Below, in pieces: positions 39,770 to 52,969 of a stretch of DNA of 64,000 nucleotides. Within the stretch, counting starts at the first letter, position 1. Each line of letters starts with the position of its first letter. Position numbers and translations under genes: made by a program. Source of the stretch: Galbula dea (lineage: Eukaryota > Chordata > Aves > Piciformes > Galbulidae); the NCBI GenBank assembly GCA_013399015.1, contig VWZX01008142.1:62001-126000 (forward strand). Direction: 5' to 3'. Under the pieces are notes generated by a model. It was not told the origin of the DNA. It saw only the letters and a program-made list of their open reading frames with translations, and searched no databases.

Positions 39770-39815
39770 GCTGCTGGATGGGTATGTGAACAGGTTCACA
39801 TACCCATCTAGCAGC
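39770..39815. repeat. Near-perfect 46-base inverted repeat (hairpin)
   Basis: The left arm 39770-39791 (GCTGCTGGATGGGTATGTGA then AC) is complementary to the right arm 39794-39815 (GTTCACATACCCATCTAGCA then GC) at 21 of 22 positions. The one mismatch becomes a G-U pair in plus-strand RNA. Only two bases (AG) separate the arms. Directly after it TTAAACTGC occurs twice (39816-39835). The repeat stands alone in unique DNA and is not part of a recognised transposon. It could be a DNA palindrome produced by template switching, a tiny foldback element, or a structured RNA. Confidence 0.9.
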
Positions 39816-42800
39816 TTAAACTGCTTTAAACTGCATAGTCCTTTTTTTTAAAAAAAAAAACAAGAGCAAATAATTCATCTGAATTTCTTGCAGCAACCAG
39901 TTTTATATAGCATCTAAAAATGTTTTTTGTATTTTTACCAGTTTCTAATGTAATTTCCGCATCCTGTTTTCCCGCAGCACTTATCTGCTCCAGTGAAATT
40001 GTTCTATAATCATTAACTCTGCATTTCCATGATGACTCTTCTTTCCTAGAAATGGAAAGAGGACTGCAAAATTGGTTTGACCCTAAGTATTCTTACTTTT
40101 CTGGCTACAGAAATTTGTGTGGAAACATAAACCTTAGTGCTAGTACGTACCACCCAGGAAACAAAGCAACAATCTGAGCATATCCCCAGATTATACCTGT
40201 TTTCATTGTTACCTGTTTTTGTGTTGTCTGCTACCAAAATAGACTGGGACAGACTTTAAAATTATATCAGACTTATGTGACATGCCATTTGTATCACATT
40301 GTCATGTCATAGATGATATCTCATGATGATAACAGCAAATAAAATATCAGATAGCATTGACTGGCAGCTATAACACTGCATTTAAGAGCTAGCTTCCAAG
40401 TCTGTTTCACAAAAGGCAAAGTGTTGCCTTTTAAGCATGCCGAAGTGCTATTCAGACGGGGCAGAAAAGCCATGGAAAACTTATTTTCACGGCATTACCA
40501 CTCTTATTTGTTTTTATTTGTTTTTCTCTCTCATCTGCCTTTCATCCTGTCCATTGATGCTCTTGTTCTCTGGTTCAGACCTTTTGCAAGTTCCCTGTAT
40601 GGAAAGGTTATACTGCTAAACTCTCAGGGAATTCCCCTATCCATTACATTTTTACAAAACTAATGAAGAACAAGTGTTATGAAATTTTGTTTCTGATCTC
40701 AGAAATAAATAATTTCCCCCTTTAAACTCCAATACCATGAAGAAGATAATCTCTATTTATTATGATGATTATGTTATTTTCTGTTTATGCTAAGGCTTTT
40801 ATGGAGCTGAGTATAAACAGAAGTGTCATTTAGGCTTTAGAGAGACAGAAGGTTTTGTTAATTCTTACAGCTGACAAGGGAGTATTGAATATTAGACCTT
40901 GAACAGAAACTGAAATAAATGTATGAATATTTAATTTAGTATATGAAAGGTCACCTGATTCCTGTTCATGGGGTAATAGGAGCAATTAACTTGGCTTGCA
41001 TTTCGGTTTTATTTCAAAAGGTCTGTGAAATAACTGATGAAGATATTTAGGATTAACTATCCTTACATGACATTTATGAAGTCAGACTTGTTTTCCAAGA
41101 CATTTTAAATGTTAATCTTTAACAGCTCTGTAACTGGGATAATACACTAACATAAACATAGTGCCAAGCAATAGAATAAAAGCACTGAGGATACTGTGAA
41201 GAACCTAACTAATATTTATATATGAATATTAGGAGCTAGTTTGAAATTATTTTTAGCTCAGATTTCTGCATCTTACACCTACCTTGTATGTGAAGAGGTA
41301 GAGAAAAAAATTATAAGGACAGGAGCTGGTAAGTATTTGGTTTTTGCTTGAAAGTGTATGAAATAAATGGACCACAGGGCATTCAACAGGTATATCTCAT
41401 TGATATTACTGTGCAAATAACTGGTATTTCCTATAATACTGCCCATTTGACTCTTTACAGGGATGATCAAACTGAAAACCAGGCATTTGATTGGACTCTT
41501 TATCCAAAAGTTTGTAGCTGAAGGATGGCTTTTGAAAGCTTGCATATCTTCCAATGAAGACATTGGGAATTATGTAAAATCTATAAATCAGAGAGAGCCT
41601 CATGGTTCCAGTTTCTGAAAGTGTTCTCAATGTGTAAAAATACAAATTGTAAACATATCAAAAGTCATTTCAGTCAGTTTTAACAAATGAAGCCTGTAAA
41701 CTTTCAAACAGCATTTACTTGGTTTTCCAGTTGACTAGTTTGTCCATTCAAGAGTAAACAGAAACAAAAGTGTTATTTAAAAGGGAATAATTTAGACAAA
41801 GAGCCAACAATGTTGGGTGAATTTTTTTCGCTTCATAAACTCCAACTTTAAGAGGAGATTTCTCTGTTATGCTAGTTACAATGAGTTTAAAATTAATCTT
41901 ACTAATAAAACCAGCACTTCTGTAAAACTCACTGCATTTGTTCCATGCTAATATGATAACTATTATTCATATAATAATAGATACCTTAGAGATTCTTCCT
42001 TAATAGTGATGCAAGAGGACCCATCAGGCATAACTAGAGGATTTTGCTAGGTTTTTTCTCTGGAGAAACATGGTCTTTGCTTCTACACAAAAGCAGTGGC
42101 TGGTAGTGGAAGTGTGGGTCATTCCTGAGTTCCAAGTGGTCATCTTCTCAGAGCTAGAAAAAGTGTATATGTGGTGTTATGGCTCAAGAATGGATGTTAT
42201 TCATATTATCAGCAGGTTTTAAAGCTTTTGTTTTTCATCCAGAGTTGAAGTAATTGGAACATCATTTGTAGTCAGATTCCTGGGAATATCACCAAATATT
42301 TATTGTCACCATGCTGTGTATAGATACTTCACAGGTGAAAACAAGCTAGAATAGTCACTGTGGCACATGTATTTGTTTCAAAGACCATAAGTTTGTTCTT
42401 TCCACAACTTTTGATACAGGTCAGTGATTCCATTAATGTCACCTGATAAGCAAGCCTTGGCCTTTATAAATTACTGATCACATGCCCTTGGAAACCCAGT
42501 CCTTGTTTTAATTTAAAAAGGTTCTTTAATTCTGGGAGAGTTTTTTCCCCTCTGTTTGGAAGCAGTCAACTATATATTATCTTTCTGCCACAGCAGTTCC
42601 TGGCTAAGTCCTGGAAAATATCAAAGTTCTGTGTTAATTGCTAGTTGTGATATACCTAATCATTTTATTGTGATTTGTTGGATGGAAACATACAGTATGT
42701 TCTTCCAAAAATAGATAAAAGCCAAAAGACACATAAGGAACCAGAGCATTAGAATCTCTAACTTTTAGAACAGCTCTCCTGGTAATAAACAGTGAAACTG

Positions 42801-43447
42801 CCCCTTCATCCCTATTGTTCTCCATGTTCCAGCATGGGTGGTGATAGGATTGAAAGACAGTGCAGTCTTACAAATGTAAAGTGTAAATACAAAAATGTAA
42901 ATATGGAGTTTTGACTATTAATTATTAAAAAATTACTTTTGTATGAATAATAATAATTAAAGGTGGCTTGATCCTTTCAGGAGAATGAGTAGCTTTTCTA
43001 ACATCCATCAAAGCATCAGTCTACCAGTGTGCTTGAGGCATACATGTAGGCATGTACAGCTGTGACTTTTCTGTGCACTTCAAAACATATGTCAGCCTCA
43101 ATAGGCTTATCTGTTCTTAAGGAGGGAACACTTTAAAGCTGCTTTCAAGGAAAAACCTGAGTAATAATGTGTGATTTTGTTTTGCAAATCCGCAACACAA
43201 ATTCTTAGTGATTAGGGGGAAATAATTTTCATTAGACCTGTCTTCTGCATAGAGACAGTTAAGCCACCTAACAGGCTGGGGTGGGAAAGTAAAGTCAATG
43301 TTTCTGACAAGAAAAGATGGGCACAGAGATTGTTCTATTCATGTCATGTAGAAATCTAGTCAGACTCTTAAGTCTATTTCACACACACATGCAGTGTACA
43401 AAGGACTATCTAAAGCCTGGAGTTCTGACTGATTTTGATTATGAATG

Positions 43448-43527
43448 GAGGGGTCAAATTCAGCTTTTTGATACAAACCATAAGACTGTTGAACTCGATA
43501 GGAGTCATCTGTGTATAATGGATGAGG
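43448..43527. repeat. Trace of an old amniote interspersed repeat
   Basis: AGGGGTCAAATTCAGCTTTT and, further on, GTTGAACTCGATAGGAGTCA resemble 'gggccaaattcagc ... ttgacttcaataggagt', wording I associate with an ancient repeat of sauropsid genomes. The match is short and gapped. Confidence 0.3.
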
Positions 43528-45515
43528 ACAGCACAATGTTGAGGGATGCTTAGTGCCCTGAGCTTACACTGGAGTGAGCTTATTCCAGGTTGTTCATCAT
43601 CTCCCTGTTGGATTCCCAGTCCATGTTGCATCAGCAGAAAAAATTGTCATGATAAGAACCAACACTTGATCTGAGCAGTTTCCAGGGACACTAAACACCA
43701 GTATATTCAGATGGATCCCAACCTGACCTCTTCAGGAAGTAAAAATGCTATTTTAAATCTTGAAATGGAAGCTTTTGAGTTTTAAACTATTTTTTATTTC
43801 AGCTAGTAAGGGGAGTAGGAACATTTATCTTGATTCTGCCTTGCTACAAAGTTTTGAGGACATTGGAAAGTCCCTGTAGCCTCTATGAACCCCAACCTCA
43901 CACCTCAACACACCTCCCTTTTAATTTTGTTTTCTCCCAGGGGCTGTGGCTATTCTTTGGTATTCCTAATATTCCTTATTAGACCTTATGGCTGGTAAGA
44001 GATGGGGTAGTATGACTTCTTATTGTTTGTATCCTCTTATGCTCAGCATGAATTCTCTGAAAAGAAACAGCATTATGTAGCTAGCATGAATTTGTTAGCT
44101 TTTTCTGGCTCTGATGTTAAATATCCTGAACAATTCTACATGTGTCTCAAATCTCATTTGTTCTATTGATTACTTGTGAAAAAACGAGCAGGAGCTTCAG
44201 CTCTCAGTTTGAAGTTATAAGTAATGTTCTATTATATATTTACAGGCTCATTAAAAAAAAATATCATCAAACTCCAGACTTCTCTGAGAATGAAATTATG
44301 GAATTGAGCCTCATGATTTTCAGGGTAGCTCCCTGTTTACTGAATGGACTTTCCAATCCATGATCACATCCATATTTATTTATGCTTAATAATGTCTTAT
44401 TAAAAACTTTAAGGGTACACAAATTAATCTTCTAACATAAGTCTGTTCTGTAGGCAAGGAGAATAAGTGTACTTTGGAAAGCTAGCCCTGAAGCCTGGGT
44501 TAAACAGGCAGGGTAAAAAGAGATGCACAACCGAATGTGCACAACTCTTTCACAAGTGCTGAACCCTACTGCAGATCAGAAAATGGTCAAGTCTCATGTC
44601 AAAGTACTGAGATGCAAAATAGTCCTTCTGACCAAGCAGCTGGGTCCTTATTGCAGCCATGCTACTCATCACACCTAATCTTGTGAGGTGCAGTCTTCCT
44701 AGATGTCACTGAAACTGAGCTCAGAATACCTTATGCAGTGGGGTCTTTACAAAGATGCTTTCAGAGTGCACATGTGAGTTCAATTTCCTGTGAAAGGAAT
44801 TGATAAGACAACAGATACTTTTATGAGACTCTGTTTAATGACAGAAATGAGCAATTGTTCAGATTATATTTAATAAACCCTTGAACACCCTGTTAAAAGG
44901 ACCTATGTTTAGCTGAAGTCTTGGCACAAATGTACTTCCAAAGGTTTAATGACCTTTCACATTTTGAGGTGTTCTTTATTTAAACTAATGAAAATGAGCT
45001 CCACTTAAAAGGCTTTTAAATGCTGATTAAAAATTAAATCAGCTGTTCATTATCCCCAGGTGGCCTTGCTCTAAGAGCAGTAATTCAGAGAGAGCCAAAC
45101 AAGCAGACTTTTTTAATGTAGCTAGATCTTGAGTTGGGAGGACTTTATTAGAGCTGTTTATTAATCACCAGACATTCAACTTCTGATACAAAGGGGTCTG
45201 TAAACACAGGACTTCTCCCCTCTGTTTCTGACCCCTGCTTGTTAGAAATACAGAAGAAAATCAGGCACATTTCTAAAGATTCCTTGTGGTACGTACGGTA
45301 GAAATATAAACAGCTGTGGTATTCTGCAAACAAGCAAAATATTGACCTAGGGGGTGCATTATCATTAATAACAATAAACAGAGAAATTAGCTATAGAAAG
45401 TCTCACTTTACATGTTTGATTTTTTTCCTATAGGGTTAGAAAATTTTCAGAAGCGTTTATAGTACAAATCACAATGAATAAGGATAAAACCTCAATGGAT
45501 TAGCTCTTTTGGTTC

Positions 45516-45682
45516 CACAGAATCACAGAATATTAGGAGTTGGAAGGGACCTCGAAAGATCACCTAGTCCAAACCCCCTGCCAGAGCAGGATGCCCTAGA
45601 CCAGGTCACACAGAAGCACGTCCAGACGAGTTTTAAATATCTCTATAGAAGGAGACTCCTCAACCTCTCTGGGCAGTCTGTT
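45516..45682 (-). mobile_element. CR1 LINE, 3' end fragment
   Basis: It starts with CACAGAATCACAGAATATTA, the reverse complement of the CR1 terminal repeats, followed by GGAGTTGGAAGGGACCTCGA and 'cctagtccaaaccccctgcc'. It runs to GGGCAGTCTGTTT and then stops abruptly. It is very similar to 2177-2345, so both belong to one subfamily. The 5' truncation point at about 45682 is followed by a G/T-rich low-complexity stretch. Confidence 0.93.
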
Positions 45683-46507
45683 TGAGGTTGTTTGGGGGTT
45701 TTAGTGTGTTTTGTTTGTGTTTTTTTTTCATTATGACTACTGTGAGCACTGGCCTGGGATTTATGCAATTAAAAATGATGTAAAATGCTAAATGGACAAA
45801 ATCTTTAAGCTTACAAAGTCTAATTTCTCTACAAAGCAGGAACACTTCCTGCTTGAACAGCAAGATTGTTTTACGGAATTTTTCATGTACTTATTAGTTA
45901 GAAAATTTCACTTGATAGAGAGCTTCCTGATCTTGAAATGCAACCTTAACTAGTAAGAGATATACTTGGAGAGAGCAAAATATTCATGATCACTTTGAGA
46001 AAAGATAAGGCAGTGCATTTTTGAGAGCAACTAGACATAAGAAGAAAAGAAACAGTGTTATATGATGCAAAGCCCTGAGTTCCACCATAGATAACACTTC
46101 GCTTTTTGGTTTTTATAGGCCATAGGACTCTTTGCTTTTTGTTACTCGTAGTAAAAAGGATGCCAAAAGGTTGTTGGGTGAAATATGCTGCAGAGTATTA
46201 GGGGAGCTATGCAACATTGTTACCTTGTTTCTGCTGCAGCAGGAAGGTGCAAAACCCCAAGCTTTTGTCGGCCAAAGCGTTTGAAATTACCTGCCATAAA
46301 AGAAGGCTAGGGCCTTGCCTCCTATTCCTGCCTAGTAGAGTTATCTGTTAATGCGCCTGTTACACTGGCTGCTTTAGGGATGCACTAGAAGTGCATCTTT
46401 GTATTCACACTTAGTTTGGAAAGTCTGGCAGACAGAGCCCAGCAAAGCTGTGTATCCCAAATGTCTGCAAGGAAAACTGTTTCAGTGCTAGTAGCTAGCT
46501 ATTATAT
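45683..46507. other. Spacer between two CR1 ends, no gene seen
   Basis: About 0.8 kb of unique DNA. It opens with a G/T-rich stretch (45683-45730, several GTTTG/TTTTG units). The minus-strand open frame at 45660-45863 partly overlaps the CR1 tip and is not a gene. Confidence 0.6.
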
Positions 46508-46568
46508 CAGGAGTTGGACTTCATGATCCTTTTGGGTCCCTTCCAACTCAGAACATTCTGTGATTCTA
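46508..46568 (+). mobile_element. CR1 LINE, 3' tip
   Basis: CAGGAGTTGGACTTCATGAT, then CCTTTTGGGTCCCTTCCAAC and finally CATTCTGTGATTCTA, is the CR1 3' tip in plus orientation with one and a half terminal repeats. The 'gggtcccttccaactcagaa' wording matches the subfamily at 26634 rather than that at 45516. Only about 60 bases are preserved. Confidence 0.88.
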
Positions 46569-49500
46569 CTACTGTGACTCCTGCTCTTGAATTCTTTATC
46601 AGGTAAAACTTGTAGGTGGCCAAGATACTTATTCCCAGATTTATGTACAGGAGTAGAATAGACTGCACCTTTGATGTTATGGAGACAGGGTTGCAGAGAC
46701 ATGAATGTGTCCTACTAGCTTGTGGGTGGTTTATACAGTTACACTCACGCGCCTTTTACCTCGTGACTTTCTAATGAGTTTTGGAATTGGGCACATGACA
46801 CCAGGGAATGCAGTGTGTGTGTCTGAGGTAATGAGCAAACACCCCTAAATAGGATGCCTGGCTGGAGAAGTATTCAGACTTTGGTTGGTGAAACTTTAAT
46901 TTGCCTCCCGCCCTGCAGGTTAAAAGAAGCTCTTTTTTTAACCTGTCCTCCTTGGAGAAGGAATAATAATTTAATGGTAGTGTGAGATTTAGCTTTAAAC
47001 ATCAAATTGAAGGAATTCTTTCTGCTCCAGTACTAATTCAGAACAGATTGGAATACAGTGGTAACTGCAGGTCTAAACTGATGAAAGCACTGATGTTTTG
47101 AAGAATGTCCTTGGCTGATAGCTGTATTTAATTATCTAAAGTAATTAGAAGAAAGTTATTTTCCAAAGTAATGAGTATGCTTCCTAAAAACTCCTACTGT
47201 TCCTACTGGTAAAGAAGCTTCACAAGCGTCTGTGGAAGAAATGTGTTTGTAGAAAGAACAGTGCTTTGAATGCACAAAGCAAAAATCTGTAGATCTGGAA
47301 GTGTATTAAAACCTACGTGGATGGGGTAACCCTAGCTGTCTGCATACACTAGTATTGCATGTGGTGTTGTATGTGCTGCAGAGCTAGGATTCTGTTATTC
47401 TACCTGTCATGTAATGTTATTATTTTTTAGCACATATGGAGGAGTCTGTCTGAAGAACTATGCCTGTTGGGACAAATATAGAGAAATGGCAGACACATGC
47501 TAATACATTAAGAGCAAAGCATAAAAGTTTCACCTTGAAATCCATTCCTTCCTCCCTGACTGTTTCTGCCTTTTGAAAAATCCTATAGCTTAGTAGCCTT
47601 TTTTCCCTTTTATTTTTCCCAACACCCCACCCCCTCATACACCCCACTATTCCCCCCTCCCCACTGCAGTGTGTTTTCTGAGTGACTATAAGAAATTGTC
47701 ACTTCCTGATCAAAAAAATGCTTATATTCCCTCAACCTCCCCTAGAAACAAAAATGCTATTTTCCAGAGGAAGGAGTTACAGAGAGGTCAGAACTGTGCT
47801 AGCACGGGGAAAAGATTTAGCAGTCTCAAAAAAACCCCAGCGAATGAGAAAATACTACTGCAAAGACTTGTGCTTTGCACGGCACATCCCTAAACAGAAA
47901 CCAAAGGTATGATGCTTTTCCCTCTCAGCAGCAGCTTTGGTGCTTTTTCACAATTGGAGGGCGCTGTTGTTCTCGTGGTCAGTGTTCTAGAAAAAGTTCA
48001 GCAGGTCTAGAGATATCCTTCCAAAAAAGGTTGTTTTTTCTTCTTTTTTTCCCTCTCAATAGTCAAGACTTTGTAATTAGTTCCAGTATGTTATTTTTAA
48101 CTTTCCTACATGAAAATGATTCCTGGCCCTTGGGCTACATCCAAAGGTCTTGTGTTTTCAAGTGCTCATTGTTACTGTGTCCTGCTGTAATGTGCCTTGT
48201 TTACTTCCAGGAATAAATCACTGGCTCATGTGAAGCATGTCAGCTCTCTAGATGATCTATCAGGGCAGTTAGGAGCTGGTCGTATTTCAGTTCACTGTGC
48301 TGTCAACAGAAATAGAGCATTCTCAGTCTCATTTAGATGTCAGAAATAATCTAGTGAAAGTAGTGCAAAACACTGTTTAGATTTATTCATCCTTCTCTAC
48401 ACAGTAAATTAGTCTAGTTGGAACATGGTGCTGCCTTAAGGACAGCTGAAGCTGAGCTTGAGTGTTTACCTGGACAAGTATTCCAGACCAGGATGTTATC
48501 AGGCCAGTTACAGCAGCTCTGCTGACAGTTGGTAACTTGTCTAGTGGCTATGACTTTATTGCTTGCATTTGAACATCCCTTGCAGATTCAGCCCAAAATG
48601 TGATGCCACATCCTTCGTAGAGTTATTTTCTTGCTTCCTTCTATTCTTTTAAGTGTATTTAGTGCTTGTTTTGGTGGTGTTTTTACTTGGAAACAGGTTT
48701 GTTTAAAAGCACATTTTTGATTTATAAGTTATGTCTTCCTTTAAACAATGCTAACATTAGTTTACATGAAAAAATAACAACACTTGAAAAGCTGATGCAA
48801 TAATTAGAAGCTTTTATTTATTTAGTAATTATTTAGTTCAGGCATCTAAAGGAAGATGCAAGACTGAGATCTAAGCCTAGTTAAGCCTTTTGGTTTTTAC
48901 TGTTCCTGCTATTGAAGGAAACTTTACTGGACAAGAGGATTCTGAGCTGTCCAAAGACATTTACATGTGTGTTTTGAAATAGATGCCGCTATCATTCAAA
49001 TTCTCCAAAAGAATATTCATTTTCCAAGCAGTTTACTATTATTGTGTAGAGAACACTGAACTGGATATTGTTACTGGTACTAAGCAAAGTAATAAAGAGT
49101 TTTTGCCAGTGGTTCTATAATCAAATCTTGAGCAAGAGAAGTAATTACTTTGGGCAGACTTTAAGTTTAACTTTATTTAGCAGCAAGTAATGTATTTATC
49201 AAGAAAGGACATTCCTATTCCACTTTTTAATTGATTTAAGAGTCAGAAATCCTTTGAGGAATGCCACAAACCCAAGTAATAATCTTAAGTGATAGAATCT
49301 GCATTTACAGCTCTGATTTTGCTGAAAGGTGTGTAAAACCTTACTTATCTGAGTTCCTGTGTGCCTCAGCAGGCTCCAGCATAAAAATTATTGTTTCTAA
49401 AGTCCATTTTCACTTAAACTCAGAAGATTGCCTATGGATCAGTCTCTTTCAGAAGACAGAAAAAGGCTAGGTTAACTTTGCCAGAACAGCCTATTGTATC

Positions 49501-50202
49501 CCAAACTAGTGCTGTTTTGTTTTCTTTTGTCATTGCCAGCATGGAAGATAAAGGCCTTATTATGGAAGCTGTTATTGGCCTTTTAAAAAAACAAATCCTG
49601 AGAGCAAAGAAAGAAGCTTGTGATGAAACTCCCCAAGTGAAGGTGTGAGCAGTTGTGCCTGGAAGAACTGAAAAATGGTATTTGAAATAGGTCAGGCTAT
49701 TTATATAACCGTAGGCAAACACACCCTCAAGTTTTCCTTTGGAAACTCTACAGAAAACTATATCTTGTTTCTGTGGAATAAGTTTAGTCTTATGAAGTAA
49801 TTATGAAGTCAAACTCAGGACACTGGAAACAGAGAGGGTGTGGAAGGAAGCTGCAAGCTTCATTCTGCAGAGAGGAAACGGGTAAGATAGTGCTGTTGGG
49901 ATGACTAGCAGTCCTTTGGCCACAGAATCAGTCTACAACTTGTCTAAAATAACTTTGCTATAATACATACTATGTGGTCATCAAGTCCTCAGCACTGTGT
50001 TGTTCTTGCTTTCAGTCCTGGCTTGAGATACTCTTGTTCAGATGGGAAAGAGGCAGGTGAGTGGGAGAGGTGTTCTCCATAGCTAAATATTTTAACACCA
50101 ACCTGGAGGGCTCCTGTAAAATCTAGTGAGTGACTTGCTGTTTATTTGGCTTCTTCTATATATGTGTGACCAAGCAGAATAGAAGAAACACTTGGTAAAC
50201 AA

Positions 50203-50203
<1 letters not shown>

Positions 50204-50241
<38 letters not shown>
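50204..50241. repeat. (TC)n microsatellite
   Basis: Close to 19 TC units with one TTT interruption near the start. Read on the minus strand it gives an Arg-Glu repeat in a short chance frame. Confidence 0.95.
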
Positions 50242-50245
<4 letters not shown>

Positions 50246-51941
50246 TGCTAATGGAGAAATGTTCCTCCAGTGCTTGGAAGAGAATGTCCAGCCTGTATCT
50301 TCCTGGAGCAGATTCTAGACATGACATAAACTCAGCTAGTGGTCAAGGTGCCATAAATAATCCAGCATAATAGCAACTTGATTTCAGTTTATGCTACAAA
50401 ACCTGTACTTGTTTCTGCAAGCTCGTGAATTTAATTCATTCAGAGACTGGCTTGTTTGCTGTCTTTATGTTTGTTATTCAGTGTCAATATAAATTTCCAA
50501 TACTGCTGTAGAAGCATCTATAAACTACCCTGTAAATGCAGAAGAATGAATCACTAAATAATATTCTTTCATTCATCAATCTAGTGGTAGGTTGAGAAGA
50601 TGTATTGTTGGTATCTTAGGGATTGCCAAGGTGTTATTTTCATGAGAAAATAATTCCTGTCACATGTCAAATATCAGGATACAATATGTCTGTACAAATG
50701 CAATATGGGCTATTGTTATGAGGGAGTAACAAAAAACCCCATATGGACTTGAGTAATTAATCACTCAAAGACTAAAATTTATTTTGTTGCTTATTCAAAA
50801 CAAACCAGGTGAAGATATGGAGAGTCAGCCAGCCTTAAAGATTGTTCAGGGGTCTCTTAAACCTCACAAAAGAAAGGTGATTTACACTAACAAAACAACT
50901 TTGAAAAGTTGTTGTCCCTCCCTCTTTATCAGCCTGGAGATGTGTTGGCATCTGAGATATGATCAACAAGTCTTTTCACACTCCAGACCTTCTCCAGAAC
51001 ACTTCAAGCCAATGTCCCATTTCAGTTTTCTGCTAAATAATTTGTCTTCAGAAGTTAGGTGCATTTCTTTTGGCTTGAACCCCTGCACTCATCTCCTTTT
51101 TTGGAAACACTGCAGCAGCTGATGCTTTTCTCTCTTTTCAGGTTGCACATACAGGCCAGAAAAAGGCAAAGGTGTGAGGAAATGTGGATGTTTACTTGCC
51201 TTGCCTTGCAGAGATCACTGGCGATCTGCAATTCAAGGCTTGCAATTGTGGTTCCTCCAGCAGCTCTGATAGAGGTAGAGTTGGTTTTATGGCAGAGGAA
51301 GAGAAATGTGAAATAGTGTCACATCATTTTCTAGTACTGAAAACAGTTCAAAAGAATAGTCACCCTTGTACGTTCAAACCTTCTTGAGAGTGTTCTCTAG
51401 GCATGAAAAACCCACAGTGTGGCTTTTTCACAGAAGAAAGATTTTTATGTTCTCAAAATCTTGTGGAAATACATAAGCCTTGCAAATGTGGAATTTAAAA
51501 GTAATTTGTAAGTAGTGCTGAACACACTTTGTGTTAAATATTTTAGCTGAGATTTATTGCACTAAATTTATGGCCTCTTAAACATGATGTAAGAGTCTAG
51601 GCCTGCATAATTAGAAAGGCAGAGTGTTAATGCTCACATATTAAAAACATCTGTACCTAAAGTAAGGAAAAATAGCATTAGGGTAATGTCTTGGCTGCAG
51701 CCTTCCAAGATGCTTAAATTTCCCTGCACTCTGTCCCTAATAACAAAATGTAAACCTGCTTATTCAATCAAAGGTTTGTCAAGGTATGGTTCCACAGCAG
51801 TTTCTAACCCATCACAGGAATTCTGTGTAGTTTTATTGAATCTCCACTGAAAGTTCATCGTGTAGTTACAATCCCTGGTCCTTAGTTGCCTAGCCTTCTC
51901 TTAAGCCAGAGTATTTCTTGAGAATCTAATTCTTTCTTCCA

Positions 51942-51956
51942 CCACTTGGTGGCAGA
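51942..51956 (+). promoter_or_regulatory. CTCF-like motif (moderate)
   Basis: CCACTTGGTGGCAGA agrees with CCASYAGRKGGCRSY at 13 of 15 positions (central A is T, last pyrimidine is A). The surrounding CCACCACTTGGTGG is nearly palindromic. Binding is speculative. Confidence 0.22.
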
Positions 51957-52893
51957 TGATCTGGCCTCAAATATATTCCCCAGCTTCCTTCTCCTGCTGC
52001 CTAGCTACAATGAACAGATATCTAGGCTGAGGGACACAGCTGGAAAGGAGAGCAAAGAGCAAGTAGAGCTCATTCTTGACTGTGGGGGTGATTATGGATC
52101 CAATAATGCTTCCTATGGCTTAAATGAAATCATGCTGTCTGCTCTACTTGTTCAAGCAATTAACACGTTACATGTTTATCTTATATATTCTCTTGAATTA
52201 ATTATTTAAGTTGCTGCTTGATGTGAAAGTTTAGACCATTAATGTATTGGCAGTGTTAATATTTAATAATCTAAGGCATAGGGAGGAAGAGAGAAATCAA
52301 TGTGTTCTGTGCTTTCCATTGCTTACGAAAGGCTACAAAATTTTTGTGCTCTTTTATGTTTCCATAGTACTAGTGTTAATTAAAGTAAGTAGATTGGCTG
52401 GGTACTGCAATTAGGCTCTCAGTCTCACAGTTAGTTCATTCTAGCTGTTCTTACTGGTAGGAGGAAGCCACAAGCTATCCAACTTCTGAAACATAAACAT
52501 TTTAAAAATGTAAAAAATCCTTCATCTCTGAAAAGGGGAAGTCTTTCTCCTATGACATTTCCTGGTCTTGATAAACAAGTCTTTCAGGCTTAAAATTGAG
52601 ATATCAATTTCTAGCATGCACATGTTTTTCAGGTAAATCAGTTCTTAAAGGTACAGATGGAAGAGGGTAGAAATCCAGTAACATATGGGGTAAACTTGGA
52701 GGCTGAAATCAATGGTGTTTATTTTCAGCAACTCAGTAATCACTGGTCAGCCTTGAGGCAGGTCTGTGTAGACAAGGTCTTTGTTTCTCCATACACTCAG
52801 TCTTTCAGTAACATTGCTGTTGTACAAGAATACTCTGTTCCTGCTCGTACGAATTCATAGTGTGTAGCAAGCTGGATATGGATTGGCTTTGGC

Positions 52894-52969
52894 TACAGAG
52901 AGGGGCAATTGTCTTGTTAGCTCTGGGCCAATGGGAGAAGATGACTACTATATCATAAATTCTTTAGTG
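52894..52969 (+). repeat. Unclassified repeat B, copy 1
   Basis: This copy and 55003-55076 are clearly related over their whole 74-76 bases. They share TACAGAGAG, a perfect block GGCAATTGTCTTGTTAGCTC, then GGCCAATG and TATATCATAAATTCT, ending TTAGT. The orientation is the same and the spacing about 2.1 kb. Similarity stops sharply on both sides. The GGCCAAT box inside resembles a promoter CCAAT element, which would fit an LTR, but nothing else supports that. Confidence 0.85.

Larger units (their letters stand above)
36538..45515. other. Non-coding tract, no gene seen
   Basis: About 9 kb of unique sequence with only short chance open frames. It contains a CA-rich stretch (37801-37850), a very AT-rich patch (38290-38370), traces of an old repeat (38590-38652, 43448-43527), the 46-base hairpin (39770-39815), a T8/A11 run (about 39842-39860) and an AT-rich patch at 42880-42965. 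A segment with strong splice-like borders lies at 43941-43994. Confidence 0.6.

Noticed and set aside
50204..50241. Possible Arg-Glu repeat protein on the minus strand
   Set aside because: It is the translation of a TC microsatellite.
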